A program made the translations under genes and the position numbers. The notes under the pieces are model-generated. The model was not told the DNA's origin, searched no databases, and saw only the letters and a list, made by a program, of their open reading frames with translations. A stretch of DNA of 64,000 nt from DATJHM01 sp963777355. GTDB lineage: Bacteria > Chloroflexota > Ktedonobacteria > Ktedonobacterales > Ktedonobacteraceae. Shown here one piece after another: positions 14,649 to 22,945 of the stretch (positions are counted from its first letter, which is position 1; every line of letters begins with the position of its first letter). Where the stretch lies: contig CAVZQK010000018.1 of NCBI GenBank assembly GCA_963777355.1, forward strand, positions 62,001 through 126,000, in the 5' to 3' direction.

Positions 14649-16220
14649 ATGGCTGAACTGACTCAAAGTAGTGTTAGTAAACAGACGCCTTATCTCCACA
14701 AGCAAGGAAGCGCTACTCAGCTTATCGTGAATGATAAACCGTTCCTGGTTATTGGTGGTGAACTACATAACTCTAGTTCATCAACTATTGAGTATATGAG
14801 GCCAATCTGGGAAAGGTTGGTGGCATTAAATCTCAACACGGTGCTTGCTCCCGTTTCCTGGGAACTTACTGAACCGGAAGAAGGGCGGTTTGATTTCACA
14901 CTTGTTGATGGACTTATTCAAGGCGCACGCTCTCATGATCTGCGACTCATATTTCTCTGGTTTGGCAGTTGGAAGAACGGCAGGTCCAGCTATATTCCGA
15001 GCTGGATGAAACAGGATTATCGCAGATTCCCGCGTATCAGACTTCAGAGTGGGCAGAGTACTGAGCTCCTTTCGACGTTGGCAGAGACGAACCGGGATGC
15101 GGATGCCAGAGCATTTGCGGCCCTGATGCAGCATATTCGGGAGGTAGACGGCAGAGAACATACCGTTATTATGGTACAGGTGGAAAATGAGGTTGGAGTA
15201 TTAGGTGATACACGCGATCACTCCGAGGCAGCGAATAATGCATTTGCCGGGTCGGTGCCCCAGGTATTGATGGATCAGCTTATGAAGCAGCGGCAGGAGT
15301 TGGGGCTTGAAGTACGGCAATGTTGGGAAGTGAGCGGATTTAAGACCAGAGGAAGTTGGGGGGAGATCTTTGGTAGTAGTGCACAGAGTGACGAAATTTT
15401 TATGGCCTGGAACTATGCATGTTATGTTGATAAGGTAGTCGAGGCTGGTAAGGCGAAATACGATATTCCAATGTTCGTAAATGCCTGGTTGAATGGGCCA
15501 GAACAGCAGCCTGGCGATTGGCCAAGTGGAGGGCCAGTACCTCATATGCTTGATATCTGGCAGGCCGGTGCGCCGCATATTGATCTACTAAGTCCGGACA
15601 TTTATGTTGACAATTTCCAGGAGTGGTGCCAACGCTATACACGGCGTGGCAACCCCCTCTTCATTCCAGAGATGCGGCATGGAGAGGAGGGACCACACAA
15701 TGCCTTCTACGCGATTGGTGAGCATGAGGCAATCGGGATCTCACCATTTGCTATCGATTCAATTGAGAATCCAGCGGATGCTCCTCTTAGCAAGGCCTAC
15801 GCAATTTTGAGGCAGCTTGCACCACTTATTCTTGAATATCAGGGTAAGGGAGCAATAACTGGCTTCATGCTTGATGAGGAACATCCTGGCATACGGCGGG
15901 AACTGGGGGGCTACGAACTGGAAATCTCACTGGATCATAGCTTCACCGGTCAATCTAAGCGTGGCTATGGTCTTATCATCGCTGTAGGTTCAGAAGAGTT
16001 CGTCGGGGGTGGATATGGATTTATGGTCGGGTTTCAGCCCAAAACGGTTGGCCCTGCCTTTGCCAGTGTTGCAGTAATTGAAGAGGGGGAATATCGTCAT
16101 GGGAAATGGATTCGTGGGCGGCGCTTGAACGGTGATGAGTCCAATCAAGGGCAATGGTGGCGTTTCCCTGTTTCAGGATCGAGCGGTATTGAGCGCTGTA
16201 CATTGTATCGTTACGAATAG
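14649..16220 (+). CDS. GH35-like beta-galactosidase with DUF5597-type C-terminal domain
   Basis: 523 residues, no signal peptide, so probably cytoplasmic. The N-terminal two thirds is a GH35-type TIM barrel: FLVIGGELHNSSSS, VLAPVSWELTEPEEGRFDF, the acid/base pair region MVQVENEVG near 180 and the probable nucleophile in FIPEMRHG near 343. The C-terminal part (GGYELEISLD, GYGLIIAVG, GYGFMVGFQP, RFPVSGSSGIERCTLYRY) matches the DUF5597 domain that accompanies a subgroup of these enzymes. They release terminal beta-galactose or related sugars; the exact substrate is not readable. The ribosome site before ATG 14649 is weak (GACGGGG, about 18 nt upstream). A hairpin follows the stop. Confidence 0.85.
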   Translation: MAELTQSSVSKQTPYLHKQGSATQLIVNDKPFLVIGGELHNSSSSTIEYMRPIWERLVALNLNTVLAPVSWELTEPEEGRFDFTLVDGLIQGARSHDLRLIFLWFGSWKNGRSSYIPSWMKQDYRRFPRIRLQSGQSTELLSTLAETNRDADARAFAALMQHIREVDGREHTVIMVQVENEVGVLGDTRDHSEAANNAFAGSVPQVLMDQLMKQRQELGLEVRQCWEVSGFKTRGSWGEIFGSSAQSDEIFMAWNYACYVDKVVEAGKAKYDIPMFVNAWLNGPEQQPGDWPSGGPVPHMLDIWQAGAPHIDLLSPDIYVDNFQEWCQRYTRRGNPLFIPEMRHGEEGPHNAFYAIGEHEAIGISPFAIDSIENPADAPLSKAYAILRQLAPLILEYQGKGAITGFMLDEEHPGIRRELGGYELEISLDHSFTGQSKRGYGLIIAVGSEEFVGGGYGFMVGFQPKTVGPAFASVAVIEEGEYRHGKWIRGRRLNGDESNQGQWWRFPVSGSSGIERCTLYRYE

Positions 16221-16233
16221 ATATAGATATACT

Positions 16234-16262
16234 TTGAGCGCAGGATAATGTCCTGCGCTCAA
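16234..16262. terminator. Hairpin between convergent GH35-like gene and cysS
   Basis: TTGAGCGCAGGA (16234-16245) pairs perfectly with TCCTGCGCTCAA (16251-16262) over 5 nt. No T tract on either side. Confidence 0.6.
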
Positions 16263-16338
16263 GCTAGCACATAATTTCTGCATCTCTCGAAATACTGCCT
16301 GCTAGAGGTGATAAATAATTCGATGAGATTGGAAAAGT

Positions 16339-17523
16339 TTAGACGCAGAGGCCGAGAGCCGTAGTCAGGCGTAGAAGTTCAACTGCAAGGCTAGAGTCTA
16401 AATGTGAGATAAGTGCTTGTGCTGTTTCGTCGAGTAGGCGAATGGCAGCGGGTGAATTGAGATCATCTTCCATTGCGGCCTTGAAGCTGCTGGTGAGTTC
16501 GCTATTTTCGCTGGTGGCGTCTTGTTTAATGAAAGAGCGGACCTGTTGAAAATGGTCAACAACCGTCTGAGCGGCCTCAAGATCGGCGGGGAAGCATTCC
16601 CAGGGTTGGCGATAGTGATGCTGTTGCAGGACCACGCGAATAGTATCGGCAGAGTACGATTTCAAGAGATTGCTAACGAGAGTGAGGTTGCCGAGCGATT
16701 TACTCATCTTCTCACCATCCTGATAGACCATGCCAGTATGCGCCCAAATATGCGAGAAAGGGACCTTGCCAGTATAGTGTTCGGATTGAGCGATCTCGCA
16801 AGTATGGTGAGGAAAGGCCAGGTCAGCGCCGCCGCCATGAATATCTATCTGTTCGCCCAGGTGGTGAAGGATAATAGAACTACACTCAATATGCCAGCCT
16901 GGGCGTCCGGGTCCCCAGGGGCTAGCCCAGGCTGGTTCGCCGGGGGCCTGGGCCTGCCAGAGCACAAAATCAAGAGGATCTTTCTTGCGGGAATCTTCTG
17001 GGAAATTGCCGCGCTCATTTGCCACATTCAGCATGGCCCTATAATCGTTCAAACCAAGAGCGCGGGCCATTTTCCCGAAATCTGGATCATGGCGCACATC
17101 ATAGAAGACGCAGCCCTCACTAACATAAGCATAGTTTAGAGCGACGAGGCGTTCAGCCATCTGAATAATAGTAGGAATCTCATCAGTAGCGCGGACATAG
17201 GCATCGGGTCTGCGGACATTTAGAGCGTCCATATCGCGCAAGAAGCGTTCGGTTTCGCGTCTGCCCAATTCATCCCAGGCCATACCAAGCTCACGAGACT
17301 TGCGAATCACATCGTCATCGACATCTGTAACATTTTGCACATAGCGTACCTTCTGGCCGCGAAACTCAAGATAGCGGATCATAGTATCGAACGAGACATA
17401 GGTAAAAGCATGACCCAGATGTGTTGTATCGTAAGGTGTGACACCACAGACATAGATGCGCACCGTATCGTCAAGAGGGGTAAGTGTTTCCAGCGACTGT
17501 GTCAGAGTATTAAACAGCTTCAT
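16339..17523 (-). CDS. cysS: Cysteinyl-tRNA synthetase family ligase (CysS, with MshC-like features)
   Basis: A class I cysteine-activating ligase of 394 residues, short for CysS (usually about 460). Seen: YVCGVTPYDTTHLGHAFTY (HLGH is the HIGH motif, the Cys is a zinc ligand), WHIECSS, FPHHTCEIAQSE (remaining zinc ligands) and GEKMSKS (KMSKS loop). CysS normally reads TVYDxxHIGHAR at the first motif, whereas TPYDxTHLGHAxTY is the wording in MshC, the mycothiol ligase, which has about 410 residues. A short helical tail (DDLNSPAAIRLLDE) follows, but the anticodon-binding region is reduced. The start overlaps tatD by 14 bases with AGGAGA upstream. I keep cysS because no other cysteinyl-tRNA synthetase is visible, but substrate (tRNA or glucosaminyl-inositol) is open. 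Confidence 0.75.
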   Translation of the reverse strand: MKLFNTLTQSLETLTPLDDTVRIYVCGVTPYDTTHLGHAFTYVSFDTMIRYLEFRGQKVRYVQNVTDVDDDVIRKSRELGMAWDELGRRETERFLRDMDALNVRRPDAYVRATDEIPTIIQMAERLVALNYAYVSEGCVFYDVRHDPDFGKMARALGLNDYRAMLNVANERGNFPEDSRKKDPLDFVLWQAQAPGEPAWASPWGPGRPGWHIECSSIILHHLGEQIDIHGGGADLAFPHHTCEIAQSEHYTGKVPFSHIWAHTGMVYQDGEKMSKSLGNLTLVSNLLKSYSADTIRVVLQQHHYRQPWECFPADLEAAQTVVDHFQQVRSFIKQDATSENSELTSSFKAAMEDDLNSPAAIRLLDETAQALISHLDSSLAVELLRLTTALGLCV

Positions 17524-18295
17524 GTTTCTCTCCTAGACCGAACAAGCGAATGGCATTAGCAGTAGTGATCTGTGCGATCTCCTCCAGAGCCATACCGCGA
17601 ATCTCGGCTAACTTTTCGGCGACATGTTTGACGAAGAGTGGTTCGTTACGCCTGGCGCGTAGTGGTTTAGGAACCAGGTAGGGGCTATCGGTCTCAATCA
17701 GAACGCGGTCCAGAGGAACCATACGGGCAACATCTGGTAGAGCATTGCCCTGTTTCGTCAGAGGACCGGCAAAGGAGAGCATAAAGCCAGCAAAGGCCAG
17801 GCAGGCTTCGGCCTCTGCGACATCGCCCGAAAAGCAATGAAAGACGCCGTGCAAGTCACGTCCGTAGGCGTGTAAAAGTTCCATCACATCGTCATGGGCA
17901 TCGCGCACATGGATGATGCAAGGCAGATTGCACTCACGGGCCAGTTCAAGGTGAGCGCAGAAGACTTCACGCTGTTTCTCTCTAGGAGAAAGCATACGAA
18001 AGTAATCGAGTCCGAATTCGCCGATGGCTACGACTTCTGGTTCGTCTGCGAGTGCACGTAGTTGTGTCCGAACCTCAGCCGAATAGGTAGTAGCATCATG
18101 TGGATGCACGCCAACACCAGCATAGACCATATCTGGATGAGCTTTTGCTAGAGCTACAGCCGCGAGACTTGAAGGGAGATCACAGCCTGGATCGACAATG
18201 CGCGTGACACCGCCTGAGAGCGCTGCTTGTAACGTTGCTTCGCGATCCTCGTCGAATTGTGAGGTGTCAATATGAGCATGGCTATCGATAAACAC
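17510..18295 (-). CDS. tatD: TatD family metal-dependent hydrolase (DNase)
   Basis: 261 residues forming a TIM-barrel amidohydrolase-like nuclease. Motifs: MFIDSHAHIDTSQFDEDRE, VGVHPHDA, IGEFGLDYFR, IIHVRDA, HCFSG, and IETDSPYLVPKP carry the metal ligands. TatD proteins are cytoplasmic 3'-5' DNases linked to DNA repair and quality control. The start is GTG 18295 with AAGGA at 9-nt spacing. The 3' end overlaps cysS by 14 bases, so they form an operon. A near-consensus promoter at 18569-18598 would give a leader of about 265 nt. Confidence 0.93.
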   Translation of the reverse strand: MFIDSHAHIDTSQFDEDREATLQAALSGGVTRIVDPGCDLPSSLAAVALAKAHPDMVYAGVGVHPHDATTYSAEVRTQLRALADEPEVVAIGEFGLDYFRMLSPREKQREVFCAHLELARECNLPCIIHVRDAHDDVMELLHAYGRDLHGVFHCFSGDVAEAEACLAFAGFMLSFAGPLTKQGNALPDVARMVPLDRVLIETDSPYLVPKPLRARRNEPLFVKHVAEKLAEIRGMALEEIAQITTANAIRLFGLGEKHEAV

Positions 18296-18568
18296 GCCAG
18301 CTATCCTTTCCTCTCTATTAAGCGAATAAGCAAAAAAATAAAGCCAATACTCCGCATCTAGTGGCGACAGCAGCGAGCTATTTTATCATCTTGCCACAGG
18401 TATAGACATAAGAATAGACACATAGTAGCAAGGGAAATAGGCATGTATACAGTGATGAGACACTGCATGTTCTTCCGAGAGCAAACGAATTTACCACCGT
18501 CGTAAACCGATAGAGGTTCCCATTGAAAACCCGGCCTTTTTTACGTAACAGGCACTCTCATTACTGGT

Positions 18569-18598
18569 AGTATAGGCATAGCTTTTCAATGGTGTCAA
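18569..18598 (-). promoter_or_regulatory. Sigma-70-type promoter for tatD-cysS
   Basis: On the minus strand TTGACA (18598-18593) and TATACT (18574-18569) are separated by 18 nt. Transcription would begin near 18562. Confidence 0.7.
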
Positions 18599-18631
18599 CC
18601 ATCATAGTAAAGAGCAGGGCGAGCGAATTGC

Positions 18632-18665
18632 AGAGGAGCTTAGCAATTTGCCGCTAAGCTCCTCT
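18632..18665 (-). terminator. Hairpin after the PQQ-propeller gene
   Basis: AGAGGAGCTTAGC (18632-18644) pairs perfectly with GCTAAGCTCCTCT (18653-18665), 26 nt after the stop. No T tract. Confidence 0.6.
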
Positions 18666-18690
18666 TAGAAATGAGAAATGCAGAAAGCGA

Positions 18691-20175
18691 TTAAAAACCG
18701 TAGGCGGTCAGGTTACCGCTGTTATCGGGAACAAAGATGTTTCCATTGACGACTATGGGACTTTGCCAGTGGAGAGAGCCAATCGAGCCTCTGGCTGAGG
18801 CCTGGTTGCTTGCCCAGAGTTGGGCTCCAGTTGTTGGGTTTAGTGCGTGCAAGACACCGTTGCCCTGGATAAAGAGCATACCATTTGCAACAAAGGGAGA
18901 GCTACCTGCATTTGCATTACTCTGATAAGCCAGTTGTAGCGCGGACTTGTTATTGCTATTTACAATCTTGTAGGCCATCAGACCATTAAAGTTGGTAACA
19001 AAGACCCAGGTAACGCCGCTGCTATCGGTCCAGACGGCAGGTTGAGTATCTACATCACCTGTTATTGGTAGGGTGAGTACCTGCAAAGAACCGCCAACAT
19101 TGTTAGGTCCGCCCTTACCAGAGAGATTCTGGCGGTTGAGCAGGCGGATATTGTTATCCTTGCCCGATTGTACAACCATAAATGGAGTTGCAGTGTTAGA
19201 TTGCTTGGGAAGGATTACCGGGTCTGTGCTGCCAAGATCCTGGTCATTCGCCTGGAGGGCGGCGAAGTTTGTAGGAGTATAGCTATCGACCACCTTAGAG
19301 AGATTGGGTGTCAGTTCGATAACGCTATCACCATAGGAGAGGCCATCACCTCTGAATGGTCCGTTGCCTGTCGTGACAAAGATATTGCCTGTCACAGGAT
19401 CGAACGTAGGAGCCGCACGCCCCCAGATGGCCGTCTGTACATCGGCGCATTCAGTGCTATTGAGAACATGAGTAATATTGGCACAGACAGCGTTCCAGAC
19501 CGTTTTCGTGCCAGTGCTTAGATTGACTGCGACGATATGGCCCTCGTAATGACCGCCGTCTCCTGGATAGCCACCCATGCTCATATAGAGGAAGCCATTG
19601 GCGATATTGATAGAAGACGAGCCCTTTTCTACATTTGGCATATTTGTAAGAAGAGTAGGCCAGGTGCTATTGACCACCTCAGAACCGTTGCTGACCGCAT
19701 ACTTATGGACTTTTCCATCCAGTCCGTAGCCGTAGACAAAGGCTCCTGATGGATCGATAGCTGGCGAGCTTGTTGTAAAGTTGGGGCCGCTTGTGGTCTT
19801 GCTCCAGACTATCGTTCCATTGCTGGCATCAATGGCAAGTAAGCTGCCAGTTTTTGTTGTTACGAACAGAAGCGTTTTAATGCCGGTTGGAGTGTTGACG
19901 TTAGGAAGTTCTGCTGGTGCTCCATCGACAATTGCGGGTAGAGCAACCTGCCAATGACGTTTAAGCGAGCCAACATTACTCGAAGTAATCGTCGTTTCGG
20001 CGCTATTGACACCTGTGCGCTGACCGCCGCCATCAAAGGCAGACCAGGCTATAGGCGTAGTGGCTGCCGCCGCTTCGGGAGAGGAATGGAAGGTGCTAGA
20101 AATGAAGAGAGCGCTGGTGAGCGCGAGAAACAAGGCGAGGGAAAACCTCGTAGAGATGATGGTTTTTCGTTTCAT
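18691..20175 (-). CDS. Secreted PQQ-like beta-propeller protein
   Basis: 494 residues starting at ATG 20175 (AAGGAG upstream); the signal peptide is MKRKTIISTRF plus a hydrophobic core ending near EAAAA. The mature part has repeated propeller blades of the outer-membrane-BamB/quinoprotein type: SLLAIDASNGTIVWSKTT, VYGYGLDGKVHKYAV, HIVAVNLSTGTK, IFVTTGNGPFRG, VLHALNPTTGAQLWASN. No dehydrogenase catalytic Asp/Glu set with heme motif was seen, so it is more likely a binding or scaffold propeller than a quinoprotein enzyme. Single-gene unit ending in a hairpin. Confidence 0.8.
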   Translation of the reverse strand: MKRKTIISTRFSLALFLALTSALFISSTFHSSPEAAAATTPIAWSAFDGGGQRTGVNSAETTITSSNVGSLKRHWQVALPAIVDGAPAELPNVNTPTGIKTLLFVTTKTGSLLAIDASNGTIVWSKTTSGPNFTTSSPAIDPSGAFVYGYGLDGKVHKYAVSNGSEVVNSTWPTLLTNMPNVEKGSSSINIANGFLYMSMGGYPGDGGHYEGHIVAVNLSTGTKTVWNAVCANITHVLNSTECADVQTAIWGRAAPTFDPVTGNIFVTTGNGPFRGDGLSYGDSVIELTPNLSKVVDSYTPTNFAALQANDQDLGSTDPVILPKQSNTATPFMVVQSGKDNNIRLLNRQNLSGKGGPNNVGGSLQVLTLPITGDVDTQPAVWTDSSGVTWVFVTNFNGLMAYKIVNSNNKSALQLAYQSNANAGSSPFVANGMLFIQGNGVLHALNPTTGAQLWASNQASARGSIGSLHWQSPIVVNGNIFVPDNSGNLTAYGF

Positions 20176-20456
20176 CAAAAACTCCTTATGTACGATGAAA
20201 GGCCTTTTAAGAACACATAAACATGTGCTCATGATGATAGGATGGGCTTATGACAGGATCTAAATTCGCTAGATTTTAATACACTATACAGGTATTGCCG
20301 TTAAAAACAGCAATCTATCTGGCAAGATGCGGCTACTTTTGTAAAGACACGCTTTGCTTACAAGAGTGAATAAGCGAGAGAACTGGGTAGTGATAGATAC
20401 AAATATATCTATGTAACGGTTTGCTTGCGCTTAAATTTCCTCCTATTAAAAGGTAT

Positions 20457-22592
20457 TTATGCAGGTTTCCAGACCTGGACGGTAGTATCGAGTCCGCCGC
20501 TAGCGACATCATTGCCATTATGCGACCAGGCGACAGTCGTAACAGAATTTTTGTGGCCCTGGTAAGAAAAGACATTGTTCCCCGTAGGTGCATCCCAGAT
20601 CTGAATAGGGGCTGCGGAACCGCTCGTATCGCTGGCAGAGACGATACGTTGACCAGAGGGAGACCATGCTAGAGCATTAATGGTGCCAGTGTGTCCAGTA
20701 TAGGTATAGACATTCTTGCCTGTTAGAGCCTGCCAGACCTGAACCGTTGTATCAGTGCTACCAGAGGCAAGCAATGTACTATCGGGAGACCATGCCAGGG
20801 CCTGAACTGGGCGTGTGTGGCCAGTATAGGTAAAGAGTGTTTTCCCTGTACTGGCCTGCCAGACCTGGACTGTTGTATCGTCGCTGGCCGAGGCGAGATA
20901 GGTGCCATCGGGGGACCAGATTACCGTATTGACATTGCTCGTATGGCCGGTGTAGCGAATAAGTGCGTGTTTACTTGTAGCTGTTGTCGAGCCAGTTGCC
21001 AGACTCCATACCTGCACCGTCTCATCAAGACTGGCAGAAGCAACATGCTGACTATCAGGAGACCATGCTAGCGAAGTAATGCCTCCCTTATGGCCCAGAT
21101 AAACGATATTGCGTACCAACATACGCGCATCCCAGACCTCAATTCTGGCATCTTCAGACCCGGACGCCAGATAATGTTTATCAGGAGACCAGGCAACCGC
21201 GCGGACTGGACTTGTATGGCCGCGAAAAGAGACCTCATGGCTACCGGTGGTGGCATTCCATATTTGCACCGTCTTATCCTGGCTGGCGGAAGCAATCCGT
21301 TTGCTATCAGGCGACCAGCTTACCGACCAGACAGTATCTTTATGACCATGATAGGTAAAAAGCGTAGGTGAGAGCGATTGAATATAGCGTGCGATAGATG
21401 GTTCGGCAAAGATCCCGCCAATTATACAGACACCTATACCGACTGTTACTGCACCGCCTATTACCATGCGGCGAGAATATTTTTTCTCTGGCAGAGGTTG
21501 TGTTGGCAGGAACGAGCTAATGGAGCGAGCGGGTCTGGCGATCCAGGTATGTTCAGTGGCTTGTGTCAGACTGGCGGGTGGATGTGCAGGCAACGTTGAA
21601 GGCGAAATCGTCTCCTGTTCGGGGGGAGTTTCCTGTGCCTGGAGTTTTGCGTTATTGGAGGAGGTACGGGTTTCTAGCATAACGGGAGAGAGAGGGGGGA
21701 TTGTTGATTCAAGAGGGCCTGTATTGTGGGTGGAAGAGGCTGGAGAAGATTCGCGCATGAGCGAGGCATGTTCATTTGTCTGATGCAGAGCTTGAGAGAG
21801 CGCGTGAGAAAACTCTGTCACTGAAGGGAAGCGAGCCTCAGGCTCTTTTTCCAGAGCACGCATCAGAACCGCTTCTAGAGCGAGGGGAGTCGTCGAAAGT
21901 TTCTCACAGAGAGAAGGAGGAGAGATTTTCTGATGTTGTTCATAGAGCTCAAAAAAAGAGCCCTGGAAAGGTCGTTCACCGCACAGCCATTCATAGACAA
22001 GGATCGCCAATGCATATTGATCGCTTGCTGGATAGGCTTTCCCTCTAAATTGTTCTGGAGCCATATAAGCACCGGTACCCAGGAGCTTCTCAGGCAACTG
22101 GGCCGAGGTACTCTGCACGATAATCGCGATACCAAAGTCGCTAAGTAAAATTTCATCGTCAGCGCCGAGCAGAATATTTTCAGGTTTCACATCGCGGTGT
22201 ACGATCCTATGATCGTGAGCATATTGCAGGGCATCGGCGATCTGTGCGACATAATCGACTACCAGACTTAGTGGTAAACGTGAACGTTGAGGATAGCGTT
22301 CGCGTAGCGTCCCATGTTCAGCGTACTCAGTGACGAGAAAAGGGATATTATTTTCGACATCAAAGTCGAGCACGCGCACAATGTGTTTGTGGGCGAGGCG
22401 GGCGATAGTGCGGGCCTCATTGCAGAAAGCGTCCCTCTCTTCATCGCTAACCAGGCGTGTTTGAAGAACCTTGACAGCGGCAATAGTGTTCAGATAGACA
22501 TGTTCGCCAAGATAGACTTCTGCAAAGCCACCAGAGCCAATTGGACGTAATAAGCGATAGTTGCCCAGTTGTCGTCCCGAAAGATCAGCCAT
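20457..22592 (-). CDS. Transmembrane Ser/Thr protein kinase with WD40 propeller
   Basis: 711 residues. The Hanks-type kinase domain spans about 12-275: GSGGFAEVY (Gly loop), AAVKVL (ATP-binding Lys), HRDVKPEN (catalytic loop), SDFGIA (Mg-binding DFG), GTGAYMAPEQ (activation segment). A Pro/Ser/Thr-rich linker and one membrane helix (MVIGGAVTVGIGVCIIGGIF, near 380) follow. The outer part has seven WD40 repeats, each with GH...W and a closing VQVW or similar, enough for one complete seven-bladed propeller. This suggests a receptor kinase sensing something outside the cell. The PP2C phosphatase at 2499 may act on the same pathway. ATG 22592 has GGAGTGAGAAG upstream. Gene stands alone. Confidence 0.93.
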   Translation of the reverse strand: MADLSGRQLGNYRLLRPIGSGGFAEVYLGEHVYLNTIAAVKVLQTRLVSDEERDAFCNEARTIARLAHKHIVRVLDFDVENNIPFLVTEYAEHGTLRERYPQRSRLPLSLVVDYVAQIADALQYAHDHRIVHRDVKPENILLGADDEILLSDFGIAIIVQSTSAQLPEKLLGTGAYMAPEQFRGKAYPASDQYALAILVYEWLCGERPFQGSFFELYEQHQKISPPSLCEKLSTTPLALEAVLMRALEKEPEARFPSVTEFSHALSQALHQTNEHASLMRESSPASSTHNTGPLESTIPPLSPVMLETRTSSNNAKLQAQETPPEQETISPSTLPAHPPASLTQATEHTWIARPARSISSFLPTQPLPEKKYSRRMVIGGAVTVGIGVCIIGGIFAEPSIARYIQSLSPTLFTYHGHKDTVWSVSWSPDSKRIASASQDKTVQIWNATTGSHEVSFRGHTSPVRAVAWSPDKHYLASGSEDARIEVWDARMLVRNIVYLGHKGGITSLAWSPDSQHVASASLDETVQVWSLATGSTTATSKHALIRYTGHTSNVNTVIWSPDGTYLASASDDTTVQVWQASTGKTLFTYTGHTRPVQALAWSPDSTLLASGSTDTTVQVWQALTGKNVYTYTGHTGTINALAWSPSGQRIVSASDTSGSAAPIQIWDAPTGNNVFSYQGHKNSVTTVAWSHNGNDVASGGLDTTVQVWKPA

Positions 22593-22945
22593 GCTTTCTT
22601 CTCACTCCAGGGAAGTTTTCTTCTCCACTCTTTGTGTGGAAATGCACAGATTGCCTTTTCTTGATTGTACGAGTGGTCACATAGGAAGTCAAGAAAAGAT
22701 ATGTTGTACAAGGATATACGAGACAGGTAACAAGAAGTTCCTTTCTTTGTGGTTCTACTCATTTGCTTTAGCGTCAATTTAAGAGGTATTTGTTCTATTG
22801 GCAGGCGATAAGGCAGAAAAAGCTTTTTCGACAGATATGTACGGGGAAGCAAAAAAGAAAGCAATCAGGTGTAAAAACAAAATACCCGATTGCTTTCTTC
22901 CTAACAGGTCAAAAGGTTTCCATCATTCCACTGTACAGAATTGAC
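22593..22945. other. Kinase promoter region and terminator of the stress protein
   Basis: 353 nt. It contains the minus-strand terminator at 22851-22897 and should contain the kinase promoter. The broken frame of the stress protein would run on to a stop at 22909, inside this stretch, if the frameshift is not corrected. Confidence 0.4.
22851..22897 (-). terminator. Terminator of the repeat-rich stress protein gene
   Basis: On the minus strand GAAAGCAATCGGGT (22897-22884) pairs with ACCTGATTGCTTTC (22870-22857), one mismatch, then TTTTTT. Strong intrinsic terminator. Confidence 0.88.

Larger units (their letters stand above)
18296..18690. other. Long leader and promoter region of tatD-cysS
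   Basis: Contains the tatD promoter at 18569-18598, a leader of about 265 nt with no recognised riboswitch, and the hairpin that ends the PQQ-propeller gene. A GGTGGTA string in the leader is too poor a match to call a T-box. Confidence 0.45.

Noticed and set aside
18460..18530. T-box riboswitch before tatD-cysS
   Set aside because: Only a partial GGTGGTA match; the bulge would not fit the tRNA-Cys discriminator and no terminator hairpin with T run follows.
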